64,000 nt of DNA from contig CANRWW010000007.1 in the NCBI GenBank assembly GCA_947643665.1, positions 17,965 to 81,964 on the forward strand, written 5' to 3'. How positions within the stretch are numbered: the stretch's first letter is position 1; each line of letters starts with the position of its first letter. The notes under the pieces are model-generated. The model had not been told where the DNA came from and made no database searches. It saw nothing but the letters and a program-made list of their open reading frames with translations. This stretch comes from an uncultured Porphyromonadaceae bacterium (GTDB taxonomy: Bacteria > Bacteroidota > Bacteroidia > Bacteroidales > Muribaculaceae). This document shows positions 9,182-22,372 of the stretch, in pieces. A program made the translations under genes and the position numbers.

Positions 9182-9718
9182 TCAATGGACAAGCTCCATG
9201 CCGCGGCGGATAGCTGCCTCGTTAACCGGAATCAGATGATGATGACGCTCGGGAAGGGCTTTTTTAAGACCTCGCACCACCGCTTCAACAGGCACATCAG
9301 GACGCATCTTCAGCAATGCGCCGAGCAGAATCATATTATAGCTCTTTGCCTGCCCCATTTCTATAGTAGCTTCCATCGCCTCCACGGGCACAACTGTTAT
9401 ATCAGTGCGTGTAGGTGCATGATGTATGCCATAAGGATCATATATCAGCACTCCACCAGGTTTTACCTTGCTTTCAAATTTGTCAAGGCTCTGCTGGTTA
9501 AGTATCACCGCAGTGTCAAAAGTGTCAAGCACTGGCGACGAAATAGGTTCATCGCTCAGTATCACTGTGACATTCGCGGTACCTCCACGCTGTTCCGGTC
9601 CATATGATGGCATCCAAGTAACTTCAAGATCGTTTTCCAGAGCTGCATAAGCCAGGATTTTGCCCATGGAGAGCACGCCCTGTCCGCCGAAACCGGCTAT
9701 GATAATTTCATCCTTCAT
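9182..9718 (-). CDS. 2-oxoacid:ferredoxin oxidoreductase, gamma subunit
   Basis: The 178-residue gamma subunit of a multi-subunit 2-oxoacid oxidoreductase, which oxidatively decarboxylates a 2-oxoacid to an acyl-CoA with ferredoxin as electron acceptor. The family motif GFGGQGVLSMGK is at residues 9-20, with SYGPEQRGG at about 38-46. It is the last of four genes read as ferredoxin subunit, alpha, beta, gamma. The gap to the beta gene is 3 nt, so translation is likely coupled. Substrate could be branched-chain 2-oxoacids or 2-oxoglutarate. Confidence 0.9.
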   Translation of the reverse strand: MKDEIIIAGFGGQGVLSMGKILAYAALENDLEVTWMPSYGPEQRGGTANVTVILSDEPISSPVLDTFDTAVILNQQSLDKFESKVKPGGVLIYDPYGIHHAPTRTDITVVPVEAMEATIEMGQAKSYNMILLGALLKMRPDVPVEAVVRGLKKALPERHHHLIPVNEAAIRRGMELVH

Positions 9719-9721
9719 GGT

Positions 9722-10495
9722 TCATTCAGTTTTGTCGGTGTCTTTAATATCGCCGAGGGGATAGTGGGCGAACATGTTTTCTTCCATCCATTTGTTGGAT
9801 TTCTCAGGACTCATCTTCCATCCCGAGGAGCAGGTACCTACGATCTCCACAAATGAAGTGCCTTTCTTGGCACGGGCATTAAGGAAAGCCTTGCGAATGG
9901 CATTTTTCGCCTTACGTACCGCAGCAGTCGTATGAACCGCCTGACGCGTGACATAGCACGTACCGTCAAGGATGCTGACCACATTGCCTACACGTAAAGG
10001 AAATCCGTTCAGGTCAATACGGCGGCCATATGGTGTAGTGGCGGTCTTGGCTCCTTCAAGCGTACATGGAGACATCTGACCGCCAGTCATTCCATATATA
10101 CCGTTATTTATCATTATGATCACAATATTTTCCCCGCGTGTGCATGCGTGGATGGTCTCTGCGGTACCTATGGCTGCAAGGTCACCGTCTCCCTGATATG
10201 TGAATACTACTTTCTCCGGATGCAGCCTGCTTACTGCTGTAGCCAGGGCAGGCGCACGTCCATGGGCGGCTTCCACCCAGTCGCAATCTATGTAATTATA
10301 GGCGAATACGGCACATCCCACCGGAGCAATACCTATGGCGTCTTCTTCAAGGCCGAGCTCTTCAATCACCTCCGCTACAATTTTATGAACTACTCCATGT
10401 GAACACCCCGGACAATAATGCATGATGTTGTCGTCGAGCAGGCGCGGACGTGAGTACACCTTGTTTTCAGGCTTGATTATATCTTCGCGTTTCAT
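9722..10495 (-). CDS. 2-oxoacid:ferredoxin oxidoreductase, TPP-binding beta subunit
   Basis: A 257-residue subunit that binds thiamine pyrophosphate. It carries CPGCSHG near residue 30 and the TPP signature GDGDLAAIG followed by NNGIYGMTGGQ (about 100-140). It partners the alpha subunit encoded 11 nt upstream and the gamma subunit 3 nt downstream. The C-terminus with YPLGDIKDTD is variable in the family. In anaerobes this complex supplies or consumes acyl-CoA with reduced ferredoxin. Confidence 0.92.
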   Translation of the reverse strand: MKREDIIKPENKVYSRPRLLDDNIMHYCPGCSHGVVHKIVAEVIEELGLEEDAIGIAPVGCAVFAYNYIDCDWVEAAHGRAPALATAVSRLHPEKVVFTYQGDGDLAAIGTAETIHACTRGENIVIIMINNGIYGMTGGQMSPCTLEGAKTATTPYGRRIDLNGFPLRVGNVVSILDGTCYVTRQAVHTTAAVRKAKNAIRKAFLNARAKKGTSFVEIVGTCSSGWKMSPEKSNKWMEENMFAHYPLGDIKDTDKTE

Positions 10496-10506
10496 GCTGA
10501 AAAAGT

Positions 10507-11592
10507 CTACTTGTTAATGAAATCTTTTTTCAGTGCGTCAAGCACCTCCTGAGGATTGGGCACTATGCCTCCCATGCGTCCGAAATGGCGCACTGGAACA
10601 CTGTCGCTCACTGCCAGACGCACATCCTCTATCATCTGTCCGGCATTTATCTCCACACAGAGTATTCCTTTCACGTTACGGGCGGCATCGCGTATCGCAT
10701 CATACGGGAACGGCCACAAAGTGATCGGACGGATCAATCCTATTTTTATACCTTCCTTACGGGCATCCTCAATAGCTTTAAGACATATGCGTGCTATTGA
10801 GCCGAAAGCTACAATGAGATAATCGGCATCCTCGGTAAAACGTGCTTCAAAACGCACCTCATTATTTTCTATCTCACGATAGGTGCGCTGAAAACGCTCA
10901 TTGTTTTTCTCCATAACCGCAGAGTCAAGCTCCAGGGAGGTAACTACATTGCGTTTGCGCCCCCCTTCACGACCGGTAACCGCCCAAGGGCATTGCTCCT
11001 TGATCTGCTCTGCCGTGCGACGCGGACGCTGGGGAGGAAGCACAACCTTTTCCATCATCTGTCCTACTATGCCATCGGCAAGAATCATTGACGGTGTGCG
11101 GTATTTGAAAGCAAGATCAAAACCGAGAGCCACAAAATCAGCCATCTCCTGCACCGTAGACGGAGCCAGAACTATCAGATGGTAATCTCCATGGCCGCCA
11201 CCTTTTGTCGCCTGGAAATAGTCGCTCTGGGACGGGTGTATGGTGCCCAGGCCTGGACCGCCACGCATCACGTTGACGATAAGAGCCGGCAATTCAGATG
11301 CCGCCAGATATGATATGCCCTCCTGCATAAGGCTCACACCTGGAGAGGAACTGGAAGTCATCACAGCTTTACCGGTTGCAGCGCCACCGTAAACCATATT
11401 TATTGAAGACACCTCACTTTCAGCCTGAAGAACTACCATACCTGTGGAATCCCACGGCATCAAAGCCTCTAAAGTTTCAAGCACTTCGCTCTGGGGAGTG
11501 ATGGGGTATCCGAAGTAGCCGTCGGCACCATAGCGTATGGCAGCATGCGCTATGGCTTCGTTACCCTTCATCAATTTTATTTCATCTTTCAT
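10507..11592 (-). CDS. vorB: 2-oxoacid:ferredoxin oxidoreductase, alpha subunit (VorB-type)
   Basis: A 361-residue alpha subunit combining the pyrimidine-binding domain (GYPITPQSEVLE at about 28-39, SSSSPGVSLMQEG at about 80-92) and the transketolase C-terminal-like domain. In Bacteroidales, proteins of this size and sequence are usually named VorB (2-ketoisovalerate:ferredoxin oxidoreductase), but the 2-oxoglutarate enzyme KorA is very similar, so substrate is uncertain. The gene follows the ferredoxin subunit gene by 68 bp in a four-gene operon. Confidence 0.9.
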   Translation of the reverse strand: MKDEIKLMKGNEAIAHAAIRYGADGYFGYPITPQSEVLETLEALMPWDSTGMVVLQAESEVSSINMVYGGAATGKAVMTSSSSPGVSLMQEGISYLAASELPALIVNVMRGGPGLGTIHPSQSDYFQATKGGGHGDYHLIVLAPSTVQEMADFVALGFDLAFKYRTPSMILADGIVGQMMEKVVLPPQRPRRTAEQIKEQCPWAVTGREGGRKRNVVTSLELDSAVMEKNNERFQRTYREIENNEVRFEARFTEDADYLIVAFGSIARICLKAIEDARKEGIKIGLIRPITLWPFPYDAIRDAARNVKGILCVEINAGQMIEDVRLAVSDSVPVRHFGRMGGIVPNPQEVLDALKKDFINK

Positions 11593-11660
11593 ATTATGAA
11601 GAGGTTGAGAAGTTTAAAAGGGGAAAATTAGGAATACCGATAGAACAAAATGACATACGA

Positions 11661-11891
11661 TCATTTTTCTATCACCTTGTATACTTCGATACATGCATCG
11701 GGGCACACCATAGCGCAGGCGGCGCACCCTATGCAGGCATCTTCGTTCTTTGGATATGCGAAGTGATAGCCTCTGTCGTTCACCTCCTTCGGCTGGAGGG
11801 CCAGCACACCGCAAGGGCATGCCACCACGCAAAGGTCACAACCTTTGCATCGTTCTCTCTCAATGGTTACTGCACCGTGAATCTTTGCCAT
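11661..11891 (-). CDS. 2x[4Fe-4S] ferredoxin subunit of the oxidoreductase
   Basis: A 76-residue ferredoxin-like delta subunit with two four-cysteine clusters, CKGCDLCVVACPCG and CIGCAACAMVCPDAC. It relays electrons from the TPP site to free ferredoxin. I chose the ATG at 11891 (MAKIHG); a longer frame reaching 12002 would run through the predicted promoter at 12002-12031 and adds no ferredoxin sequence. It is the first gene of the operon. Confidence 0.9.
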   Translation of the reverse strand: MAKIHGAVTIERERCKGCDLCVVACPCGVLALQPKEVNDRGYHFAYPKNEDACIGCAACAMVCPDACIEVYKVIEK

Positions 11892-12001
11892 GTCAGTAAA
11901 AAGATTGGTTTTTCCGGTTATAGAATCTAAATCACAAGAAATATGACTTATGTTTTCCCTGGTCAAAAAAAGAGGGAAAAGCGTTGCCATTTTCCGAATC
12001 A

Positions 12002-12031
12002 CAAAGTTAGCATTTATTTTTTTCTTTGCAA
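12002..12031 (-). promoter_or_regulatory. Promoter of the 2-oxoacid oxidoreductase operon
   Basis: Minus-strand TAACTTTG (12002-12009) with TTG 19 bp upstream (12029-12031), an exact Bacteroidetes pattern. It implies a 5' leader of about 105 nt before the ferredoxin-subunit ATG. The rest of the 415-bp divergent region (11892-12306) holds no gene I can support. Confidence 0.7.
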
Positions 12032-12186
12032 CATTTTTAAAATTTTTATATCATTTTTTTTGCCCTGCCACTCTATAGGCTTTGTCAGGCACGTTATGCC
12101 GCCAAATAAAATCCGCCATACTTCACATCCGTCACCTGTGCAAACACATATTTTATATAAAGCGCCAGGTCTATGCGAGTTAAAAA

Positions 12187-12217
12187 ATTGCCATACGAAA
12201 AAAATTGCGTAACTTCG
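12187..12217 (+). promoter_or_regulatory. Promoter of the CotH-family gene
   Basis: ATTG (12187-12190), a 19-bp spacer and TAACTTCG (12210-12217), one mismatch from TAnnTTTG. The leader would be about 85 nt. It faces away from the oxidoreductase promoter. Confidence 0.45.
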
Positions 12218-12306
12218 CGGCAGCATACCGGCCGACGGTTACATCATATATCCATGTGACGTCTGCAAGACCAGAATTTAAACAAGTATAATAATAAATC
12301 ATCACC

Positions 12307-14268
12307 ATGAAAAGACTTCTTTTCTTATTTTTCTCTGCCGCAGCGCTTACTACCGCCGCCAGTGAAAAACTTACCGGCACGCCTATCGGCACTCAAAAAT
12401 GTGTAGATTACGAAACCGGACAGGAATCAACCACAGTACATACCGTAGAAACACTATTCGACGGAGACCTCAATACCTATTTCGCTACATTTGAACGCTC
12501 ATATACATGGGGCGGACTTGACCTTGGCACACCACACATCATCGAACGCGTAGGATGGGCGCCACGCAACGATTACTGGGAAGGTGAAGATCGTGTAAAA
12601 ATGGCCGTAATACAGGGAGCAAATTCTCCTGACTGGCTTGATGCCGTGCCACTTTACATTATAACGGAAAAGGGCACCGTCAACCAGATGAGCTATGGAG
12701 ATGTCAATTGCTCCAAAGGCTTCAGATATGTGCGCTATGTAAGCCCGTCAAATGTGCGTTGCAACCTTGCTGAACTTGAATTTTACGGCCACGAAGGGGA
12801 AGGAGACGAATCCAATATGTTCCAGTTCTCCAATCTGCCGACTGTGGTCATAAATACCGTAGACTCACAAGAGCCTTATGACAAGGAACATGACATAGTT
12901 TCCAACATCATCATACTTGACAAGAATACTTACGACACAAATGCTCCCGGCACCGTGCGCGAACGTGGTAACTCATCGCGCACACACCCAAAAAAACCTT
13001 GGCGTATAAAATTTGACAAGAAACAAAACGTGCTTGACGCTCCTGCCAAAGCCAAGAAATGGACGCTGATAAACAACCACAGCGACAAGACCCTGATGCG
13101 CAATATCCTTGCATTCGAGATTTCCCGCCGAATGGGCATGGAATTTACCCCTTATTGCCAGCCTGTAGACGTTGTGCTCAATGGAGAATTCAAAGGATGC
13201 TACCAGTTGTGCGACCAAGTTGAAGCCAAGCCAGACAGAATCCCAGTCACTGAGATGGAACCGACCGACATAGAAGGGGAGGCGCTCACCGGAGGATACC
13301 ATATTGAAATAGACTCATATGCCGACCAGGAACCTGCCGGCACATGGTTCACATCCGAACGCTCCGGAATCCCCGTGACAGTAAAAAGTCCCGATGACGG
13401 AGGCACACCCGAGCAGTTCTCATATATACATGATTATTTCAGCCAGCTTGACAGGCTTGTGTTCACCCGCACTTTCACCGACCCGGAAACAGGATACCGC
13501 ACAATGCTTGACCTGGATTCATACCTGCGTTATTTCATCTGTCAAGAAATAATCGGCAATGCAGACTGCATTTGGAGCGTGCACATGTACAAAGAGCGTG
13601 GCGACGACCTGATACATGCCGGTCCACTATGGGACTCGGAACTTGCATTTGACAATGACAGCAGGGTGTATCCTACAAACAACCTGAGGGAGCTTGTATC
13701 ACTGAGCGGACGCGGACCTATAGCAAACGGCATGCTTAATTTCCACAAACGCATATTCAATGTGGACCTGCGCGCAAAAGAGGAACGCTCACGCATATGG
13801 TCCATCGCACGCAACGAAAACGATCTGAACGGCGAATCGCTTTGTGCTTATATAGATTATTGGGCAGAACAAATGAAAAATTCAGCAGATCTGAATTTCA
13901 TGCGTTGGGATGTTTTGGGCAAACATATCTTCACCAATCCACGAGCTGAAAAATCATTTGAAGAAGCAGTTGAAAACCTGAAAACATATATCAGCGAACG
14001 TATTCCACGCCTTGATGAAAAAAAATTCTTGAACTATGATCCCGAGGCAGCATCTGTAATACTCCCTGTAGCCGACAGCAACTCTCCAATCGAAGCCGAA
14101 CTGGTAATCTCAGGCAGTTGCGTATCTTTAGCAAATGGCGGAACTTTCAGTATATATACCGCAGACGGCCGCCTCTGCTTTGAAGGTAATGGCACAACCT
14201 CTCCCCTAGCTTCCGGCGTATATATTATCCGCACTCCTGAAGGGGGATCAGCCAAGTTCTCCATCTGA
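12307..14268 (+). CDS. Secreted CotH-family kinase-like protein with discoidin-like domain
   Basis: A 653-residue exported protein. Residues 1-18 are a signal peptide. Residues about 20-160 look like an F5/8-type (discoidin) carbohydrate-binding domain with the LFDGDLNTYFAT motif. Residues about 175-490 match the CotH spore-coat/kinase family: ERGNSSRTHPKKPWRIKF, then WTLINNHSDKTLMRN, then GPLWDSELAFDND, whose acidic residues probably bind metal and ATP. The last 70 residues resemble a type IX secretion sorting tail (IYTADGR ... SGVYIIRT). CotH proteins in eukaryotes and spores phosphorylate secreted proteins; the role in gut Bacteroidales is unknown. The beta-galactosidase gene follows on the same strand. 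Confidence 0.8.
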   Translation: MKRLLFLFFSAAALTTAASEKLTGTPIGTQKCVDYETGQESTTVHTVETLFDGDLNTYFATFERSYTWGGLDLGTPHIIERVGWAPRNDYWEGEDRVKMAVIQGANSPDWLDAVPLYIITEKGTVNQMSYGDVNCSKGFRYVRYVSPSNVRCNLAELEFYGHEGEGDESNMFQFSNLPTVVINTVDSQEPYDKEHDIVSNIIILDKNTYDTNAPGTVRERGNSSRTHPKKPWRIKFDKKQNVLDAPAKAKKWTLINNHSDKTLMRNILAFEISRRMGMEFTPYCQPVDVVLNGEFKGCYQLCDQVEAKPDRIPVTEMEPTDIEGEALTGGYHIEIDSYADQEPAGTWFTSERSGIPVTVKSPDDGGTPEQFSYIHDYFSQLDRLVFTRTFTDPETGYRTMLDLDSYLRYFICQEIIGNADCIWSVHMYKERGDDLIHAGPLWDSELAFDNDSRVYPTNNLRELVSLSGRGPIANGMLNFHKRIFNVDLRAKEERSRIWSIARNENDLNGESLCAYIDYWAEQMKNSADLNFMRWDVLGKHIFTNPRAEKSFEEAVENLKTYISERIPRLDEKKFLNYDPEAASVILPVADSNSPIEAELVISGSCVSLANGGTFSIYTADGRLCFEGNGTTSPLASGVYIIRTPEGGSAKFSI

Positions 14269-14277
14269 TAACATTAA

Positions 14278-17922
<3,645 letters not shown>

Positions 17923-17996
17923 GCGACCATAAACAAGCAAGCATTCGAAATTTGTATATGCCAATATCCAAATAATAATCCTTGCCCAACATAATG

Positions 17997-18034
17997 AACC
18001 GTCTCGGATCCCACGTGAGGGCTCCGAGACGGTT
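17997..18034. terminator. Hairpin after the beta-galactosidase gene
   Basis: A 12-bp perfect GC-rich stem (17997-18008 with 18023-18034) with a 14-nt loop, itself partly paired. It has no T-run, so it is a weak intrinsic terminator or an mRNA-stabilising end. Confidence 0.5.
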
Positions 18035-18128
18035 CGTCGTTTACTTGTCTTTATATTGTCCGGCAGATGTATCCATGTCCTCGCTAAGGCACATATCACA
18101 CAACTACAGGTAGAAAGCATTGTAATCC

Positions 18129-18698
18129 TTAATTATCCACGATAAGAGTCAAAACTCCCGACGGATCATAGCAAACCTGGTGGAATACAGGATCAGCTAC
18201 ATCCAGCCTATATCCTGCGGAATCATGATGCACCCCTTCAACACTACTTTTAAACCCATTATGCTCAAGCAGATGATATAGTTTTCCAGGTACAACGGCC
18301 TTAAGCAGAACCGGAGACAACGAATAGTTTTTAGGAGCTGTTATATCAATAAGCTGACCTTTGGAATTAAACGCCATATCTATGCCATCGGCAAGTGTTA
18401 TCTTGAAATCACCGGAAGTAAACTCTTTCTCACATTTCACAACCGCATGTCCGTCGCAATGCTTCTGAAGAAATTTACGGGCTTTGGAAGGTAAACTTGA
18501 ATAATCCACACTTCCGGATATGACTGGCCCTACACCAGAAAAGCCAGGAGGAATCTCAGACATTCCTGTGCGTGGCGCTATATATTCATACGTAGCTTTA
18601 GTGGTTTGGGCATTTGCATTAAATTGTGCGAAAAATGCAATCACCAATATAGATGCAACAGCCTTGATACAATTCACGGTTTCAATAGTCTTTTTCAT
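18129..18698 (-). CDS. Secreted PepSY-like (DUF2874) protein
   Basis: A 189-residue exported protein. The signal peptide covers residues 1-32, ending ANAQT. The mature part resembles PepSY-like/DUF2874 domains, seen as LPSKARKFLQKHCDG ... FKITLADGIDMAFNSKGQL followed by a second, weaker copy. This family is common in Bacteroidetes periplasm, and a protease- or ligand-inhibitor role is only suggested. I chose the ATG at 18698 because the 24 upstream codons would block the signal peptide. It is a monocistronic gene. Confidence 0.75.
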   Translation of the reverse strand: MKKTIETVNCIKAVASILVIAFFAQFNANAQTTKATYEYIAPRTGMSEIPPGFSGVGPVISGSVDYSSLPSKARKFLQKHCDGHAVVKCEKEFTSGDFKITLADGIDMAFNSKGQLIDITAPKNYSLSPVLLKAVVPGKLYHLLEHNGFKSSVEGVHHDSAGYRLDVADPVFHQVCYDPSGVLTLIVDN

Positions 18699-18896
18699 CG
18701 CCTCAATTTTTGATGAATTAATGCCTGTATCGGGTATTGTCATAATGACCATCACCCAATGTCCTGACAAAGGAAAATATATCTTTTAATTTCATCCCTC
18801 TATCTGCAATTGAAACATGTTTGTAACATCAAATGTTCATTGGAAATTATGACATCGCGTCTTACTGCATACGTCTAACGACGGACACAAACAAAG

Positions 18897-18939
18897 AAGA
18901 CTGCCTGAAAACCAGAAAATATGATTTCCAGGCAGTCTT
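18897..18939 (-). terminator. Terminator of the AlbA_2-domain protein gene
   Basis: An 11-bp perfect stem (18897-18907 with 18929-18939) and a 21-nt loop. It is followed on the minus strand by a T-rich stretch and lies 27 nt beyond the stop of the long upstream gene. Confidence 0.7.
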
Positions 18940-18965
18940 AAGCAAATTAAGCTGATTCTGTAATG

Positions 18966-21900
18966 TCAGTCCACTACTTCGCGGTTTTCAGCAAACAGCC
19001 GTTTTTCTGTTTCAGATGGAATGCGCCGGTTTGTATTGCCATTGCGCACAAACATATTACCATCAGTCATAGCCACAGCCCTGGCCGATGGTTTTACCGT
19101 CACTATGAAAATCCACTTTCCGTTGACATAGTCAAAATCGCCTCTGATATGTTCCGCACTGAGATTCACGCCATTGTTGGTACTACCGAAGTGTCGTGTT
19201 ACGCCATTTGCAAAATGTACTTTGAACTTGTCCTGCACATCCACAATGTCATAATCCTCAAAATTATCATTGATATATTTGAAATCCTCGTGAAGGCCAG
19301 AAATATCGCCATTGTCACGCACCCCGATATAAAGAGTACCACCTGAAGTATTGAGAAATCCACATATCTCTTCCATTATCTCGGCCACCTGGCGTGCCTC
19401 GTCTGCATGCATACGGGCGCCGGCCGGATATATCAGTGAAGTTTTCAATTCCACAACGTCGCTTTCTTGCGGAATTGCGGTATCTGCAGATCCTGCTACC
19501 AGATTAAGCGTATGGAAAATCTCTTTTTTCAAATTGCGTCTTTCCGTATCTGCCTGATGAATACCTTGCAGAAGATTGTATGCCAGTACCTGGCGCGCAA
19601 GTGAAGTCAATGACAAAGTTTCGGAACGTAAAGCCACTTCATGCAGATATTCGCATTCATCCCACGGTGTCCCTAACAAAGACAACACTCTTAGCTGTAC
19701 CAGAAGATAGTTTATGGCCGGATCAAAACCTTGGTTTTCCATTCTTACAGAAAAGTCCTTCACCTTTGCCGGATCTATCCTGCCTGTAACTGCAAAATCA
19801 GATATTGCTTTCAGCAGATCCATACGCAACGCAAAATTACGTTCGGCAACTGTATCCGCAGCCATCACCGAAAGTATATGGGCCACGGCAAGATATCCAT
19901 AAGTAACCGCACGGTTTTCTGGATGCAACTGCGACAGACAGTCAACAAGACGTATAACCTCATTCACATCCTCATTATCAAGAAACATATCTGCCTCACG
20001 CATAGCTTCCTCCTCAATTCCGCTATCAGCGCTGGCATATATGTTTCCACCTGAATATTCATACAGCAACTGGTTCATTGCCTGCTCACAGAAATCTCCA
20101 GCATCACTACAAACATCAAGCACACGGACAATCGAGGCATTCACAATTATATTGGAATCCGGTTTGCCTCGATCCCTTTCTGCAAAATTTATTGTAAATT
20201 CCACTATTGCGGATTTCTGCAAGCCGGGATATTGCTGTTTGGGAATTGAAAAAGTGAAACCTGCATCTGCAAGCCCAAGATAAAATTTCGTATTACGGTC
20301 TACATCCGTAATTATACCACGCAAGACATCACCATTGCTCTTGAAACCATTGGCAGTCTCATAAATGAAAGTTGACAGATAAGAACGCATACTGAAACGT
20401 AACGTGTCATCATCAGCAATCCCGATCACATCCGCCTTAAGAAGCAGCTGTTCCCCCTCCTTGGCAACAAACGTATACCCATTGGCATTGACATGATAAC
20501 CCACTATATCCATAAGGCTTATCACACCTCTGCCCTCATATATCGGATCCTCTATGACGCAATTGAATTCCATAGGGAAACTGTCTGGCTTACGCCCCGT
20601 TACACGTATTGTAACCTCATCCCCTACAGACGGTTGCTGTTTTCTTGATGCCATACGGCGTTCATGCACGTTTTTCTCAGCAAGAGCAGCCATGGCCTCC
20701 TTCCACATACGGCGTATACGTCCCATATCACGCTCATCCTGACTTATACGCTCCTCAAGCCTGCGAGGTAACAGAAGTTTTATATCCCTGTCCGGGAAAA
20801 AATTTGCCGGCAATACATTGCGTGCTGTAAGAGTATTGTCAGAACGTCCGATGACAATAGCAGAATCTACCATTCGCAAACTGATGCCCGCACCGTCAAA
20901 AACTGCCGAAACCAAAGCTCCGTCACCGCCAGTGTCGGCAGTGAGGCGTGTTGTGCATAACATCGTGATATTTTCAAGGTCACTCCACGAAAACTCCAGA
21001 CGGGTATCACATCTGTCAAGAAGTGAATCAAACGCCTTTTCAATGAGTTTCCGTGAATTACGCACATCCCCTTTATTGAAAAGAGAAGCATACCGATAGA
21101 GCATGGCCCGGTATAATCCCCAGCGCGGAAAGTCAATCTCAGTTGTCAACAACAATTGCATGGCGATAGCCGTTACCAGTTCACGTATTGAGCTGTTATC
21201 GGCGTATCCGGCAAAACGGTTCTCATTACATATGAATATGTCAAGCATCTCTATGAATGCCTGACTGAACAGTTCCATAAACGACTCGTCGGCATGGCGT
21301 GCGAGTATTACCTTGAAAATATCATTTATATATGTACGGACCCATGCCGGTTCAAGCCCTAGAAGAGCCATGACTATACGCATCTTTCTTTCCGGCTGAT
21401 AAATATAACCGGTAGTGGATAGGCTGTCCACTACAGATACCACAAACTCTTCCACCCCGCCCTGCTCTTTCAGATTAAGGGCTTCTATATAATCACCTGC
21501 ATGCGTTATCGTGCGCGAAATGCGTATACGGGCGTCATTCCGCTCCCTTTCACCAAAGTCGGAAAGATATGGCGAATTTTCTATCAAACGGGTACAAATC
21601 TCAACAAAAGCCTCTATAAGTTTAATCTGGTGCGGATAATGCATATTTACCCATCCGGGCAGTTCATTCTCAACAATCTCAATGGCGGTCAATACCCACC
21701 GCGGATTACCCGCCACGGCGTCTGCATACGCAACAGATAAAGCCTCGTTATTTTTAAATAATATTCTAAGCAGTCTTGCCTCTGCCTTATGTTTTACAGC
21801 CAGCGCACAAATATCTTCCGGTGAATATACCGGCAGCTTCTTATCATTGCCGTCATCAATTACAGTAAGTTTAAGGTATCCCGGCTCAAATCCGTCAACT

Positions 21901-22265
21901 CTACATTTAACAGTGCTTCCACGTTTTAAAGGTGCCACTGCAGAAGTGGGCATGCGGTGATTTATACTTTCATTATCATCTATCAAAGTCTGCATGCCAT
22001 TATATCTCTCGCTCAACACACGAAACGTATAAATTTCTCCCTGGCTGTAAATCTGCGGCAGAAGCCATTCCAGATCCTGTTTAAGTTGGCCGTTTGTATA
22101 AAAACACTGCAGCTCCTTCGGCGGATTTGATTTCTGAAATTTATATGCCTGTACCTGATAATTATTCCCCTCATATTCAACGGTTAGATATGGGCGTCCC
22201 CTGTCAATAAGTACCCCTATCGCTACAACAGGGAGTTTATACTTCTGATTTTCTACAAATTCCAT
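18966..22265 (-). CDS. Large multi-domain protein with C-terminal Schlafen/AlbA_2 domain
   Basis: A 1099-residue protein without signal peptide. The C-terminal segment (about 950-1085) matches the AlbA_2 or Schlafen-like nucleic-acid-binding domain: ELKTSLIYPAG, EEICGFLNTSGGTLYIGVRD with the conserved G-GxLYIGV-D core, then FVRNGNTNRRI. Residues about 110-145 (GSTVKCRVDGFEPGYLKLTV), about 560-650 (a SRKQQPSVGDEVTIRV start) and about 670-740 (LRGIITDVDRNTKFYLGLAD) look like OB-fold/S1-like beta-barrels. Long alpha-helical stretches between them resemble solenoid or TPR-like repeats. I do not recognise the full architecture. It stands alone, 107 bp after an aminotransferase gene. RNA or DNA binding is likely; any defence or translation role is inference. 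Confidence 0.75.
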   Translation of the reverse strand: MEFVENQKYKLPVVAIGVLIDRGRPYLTVEYEGNNYQVQAYKFQKSNPPKELQCFYTNGQLKQDLEWLLPQIYSQGEIYTFRVLSERYNGMQTLIDDNESINHRMPTSAVAPLKRGSTVKCRVDGFEPGYLKLTVIDDGNDKKLPVYSPEDICALAVKHKAEARLLRILFKNNEALSVAYADAVAGNPRWVLTAIEIVENELPGWVNMHYPHQIKLIEAFVEICTRLIENSPYLSDFGERERNDARIRISRTITHAGDYIEALNLKEQGGVEEFVVSVVDSLSTTGYIYQPERKMRIVMALLGLEPAWVRTYINDIFKVILARHADESFMELFSQAFIEMLDIFICNENRFAGYADNSSIRELVTAIAMQLLLTTEIDFPRWGLYRAMLYRYASLFNKGDVRNSRKLIEKAFDSLLDRCDTRLEFSWSDLENITMLCTTRLTADTGGDGALVSAVFDGAGISLRMVDSAIVIGRSDNTLTARNVLPANFFPDRDIKLLLPRRLEERISQDERDMGRIRRMWKEAMAALAEKNVHERRMASRKQQPSVGDEVTIRVTGRKPDSFPMEFNCVIEDPIYEGRGVISLMDIVGYHVNANGYTFVAKEGEQLLLKADVIGIADDDTLRFSMRSYLSTFIYETANGFKSNGDVLRGIITDVDRNTKFYLGLADAGFTFSIPKQQYPGLQKSAIVEFTINFAERDRGKPDSNIIVNASIVRVLDVCSDAGDFCEQAMNQLLYEYSGGNIYASADSGIEEEAMREADMFLDNEDVNEVIRLVDCLSQLHPENRAVTYGYLAVAHILSVMAADTVAERNFALRMDLLKAISDFAVTGRIDPAKVKDFSVRMENQGFDPAINYLLVQLRVLSLLGTPWDECEYLHEVALRSETLSLTSLARQVLAYNLLQGIHQADTERRNLKKEIFHTLNLVAGSADTAIPQESDVVELKTSLIYPAGARMHADEARQVAEIMEEICGFLNTSGGTLYIGVRDNGDISGLHEDFKYINDNFEDYDIVDVQDKFKVHFANGVTRHFGSTNNGVNLSAEHIRGDFDYVNGKWIFIVTVKPSARAVAMTDGNMFVRNGNTNRRIPSETEKRLFAENREVVD

Positions 22266-22285
22266 AATTAAATATTTAAAATTAA

Positions 22286-22343
22286 ACTAAAAAGCGGAAC
22301 AGGCATTGTTGACATCAGAAAATCTGTCAATACCGGTTCCGCT
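22286..22343 (-). terminator. Terminator of the aminotransferase gene
   Basis: A two-part stem: 8 bp at 22293-22300 with 22336-22343, and an inner 6-bp stem. It is followed on the minus strand by a run of T and A. It separates the aminotransferase from the AlbA_2-domain gene. Confidence 0.6.
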
Positions 22344-22372
22344 CATATTATGACTTATAAATTTTCTATTTT

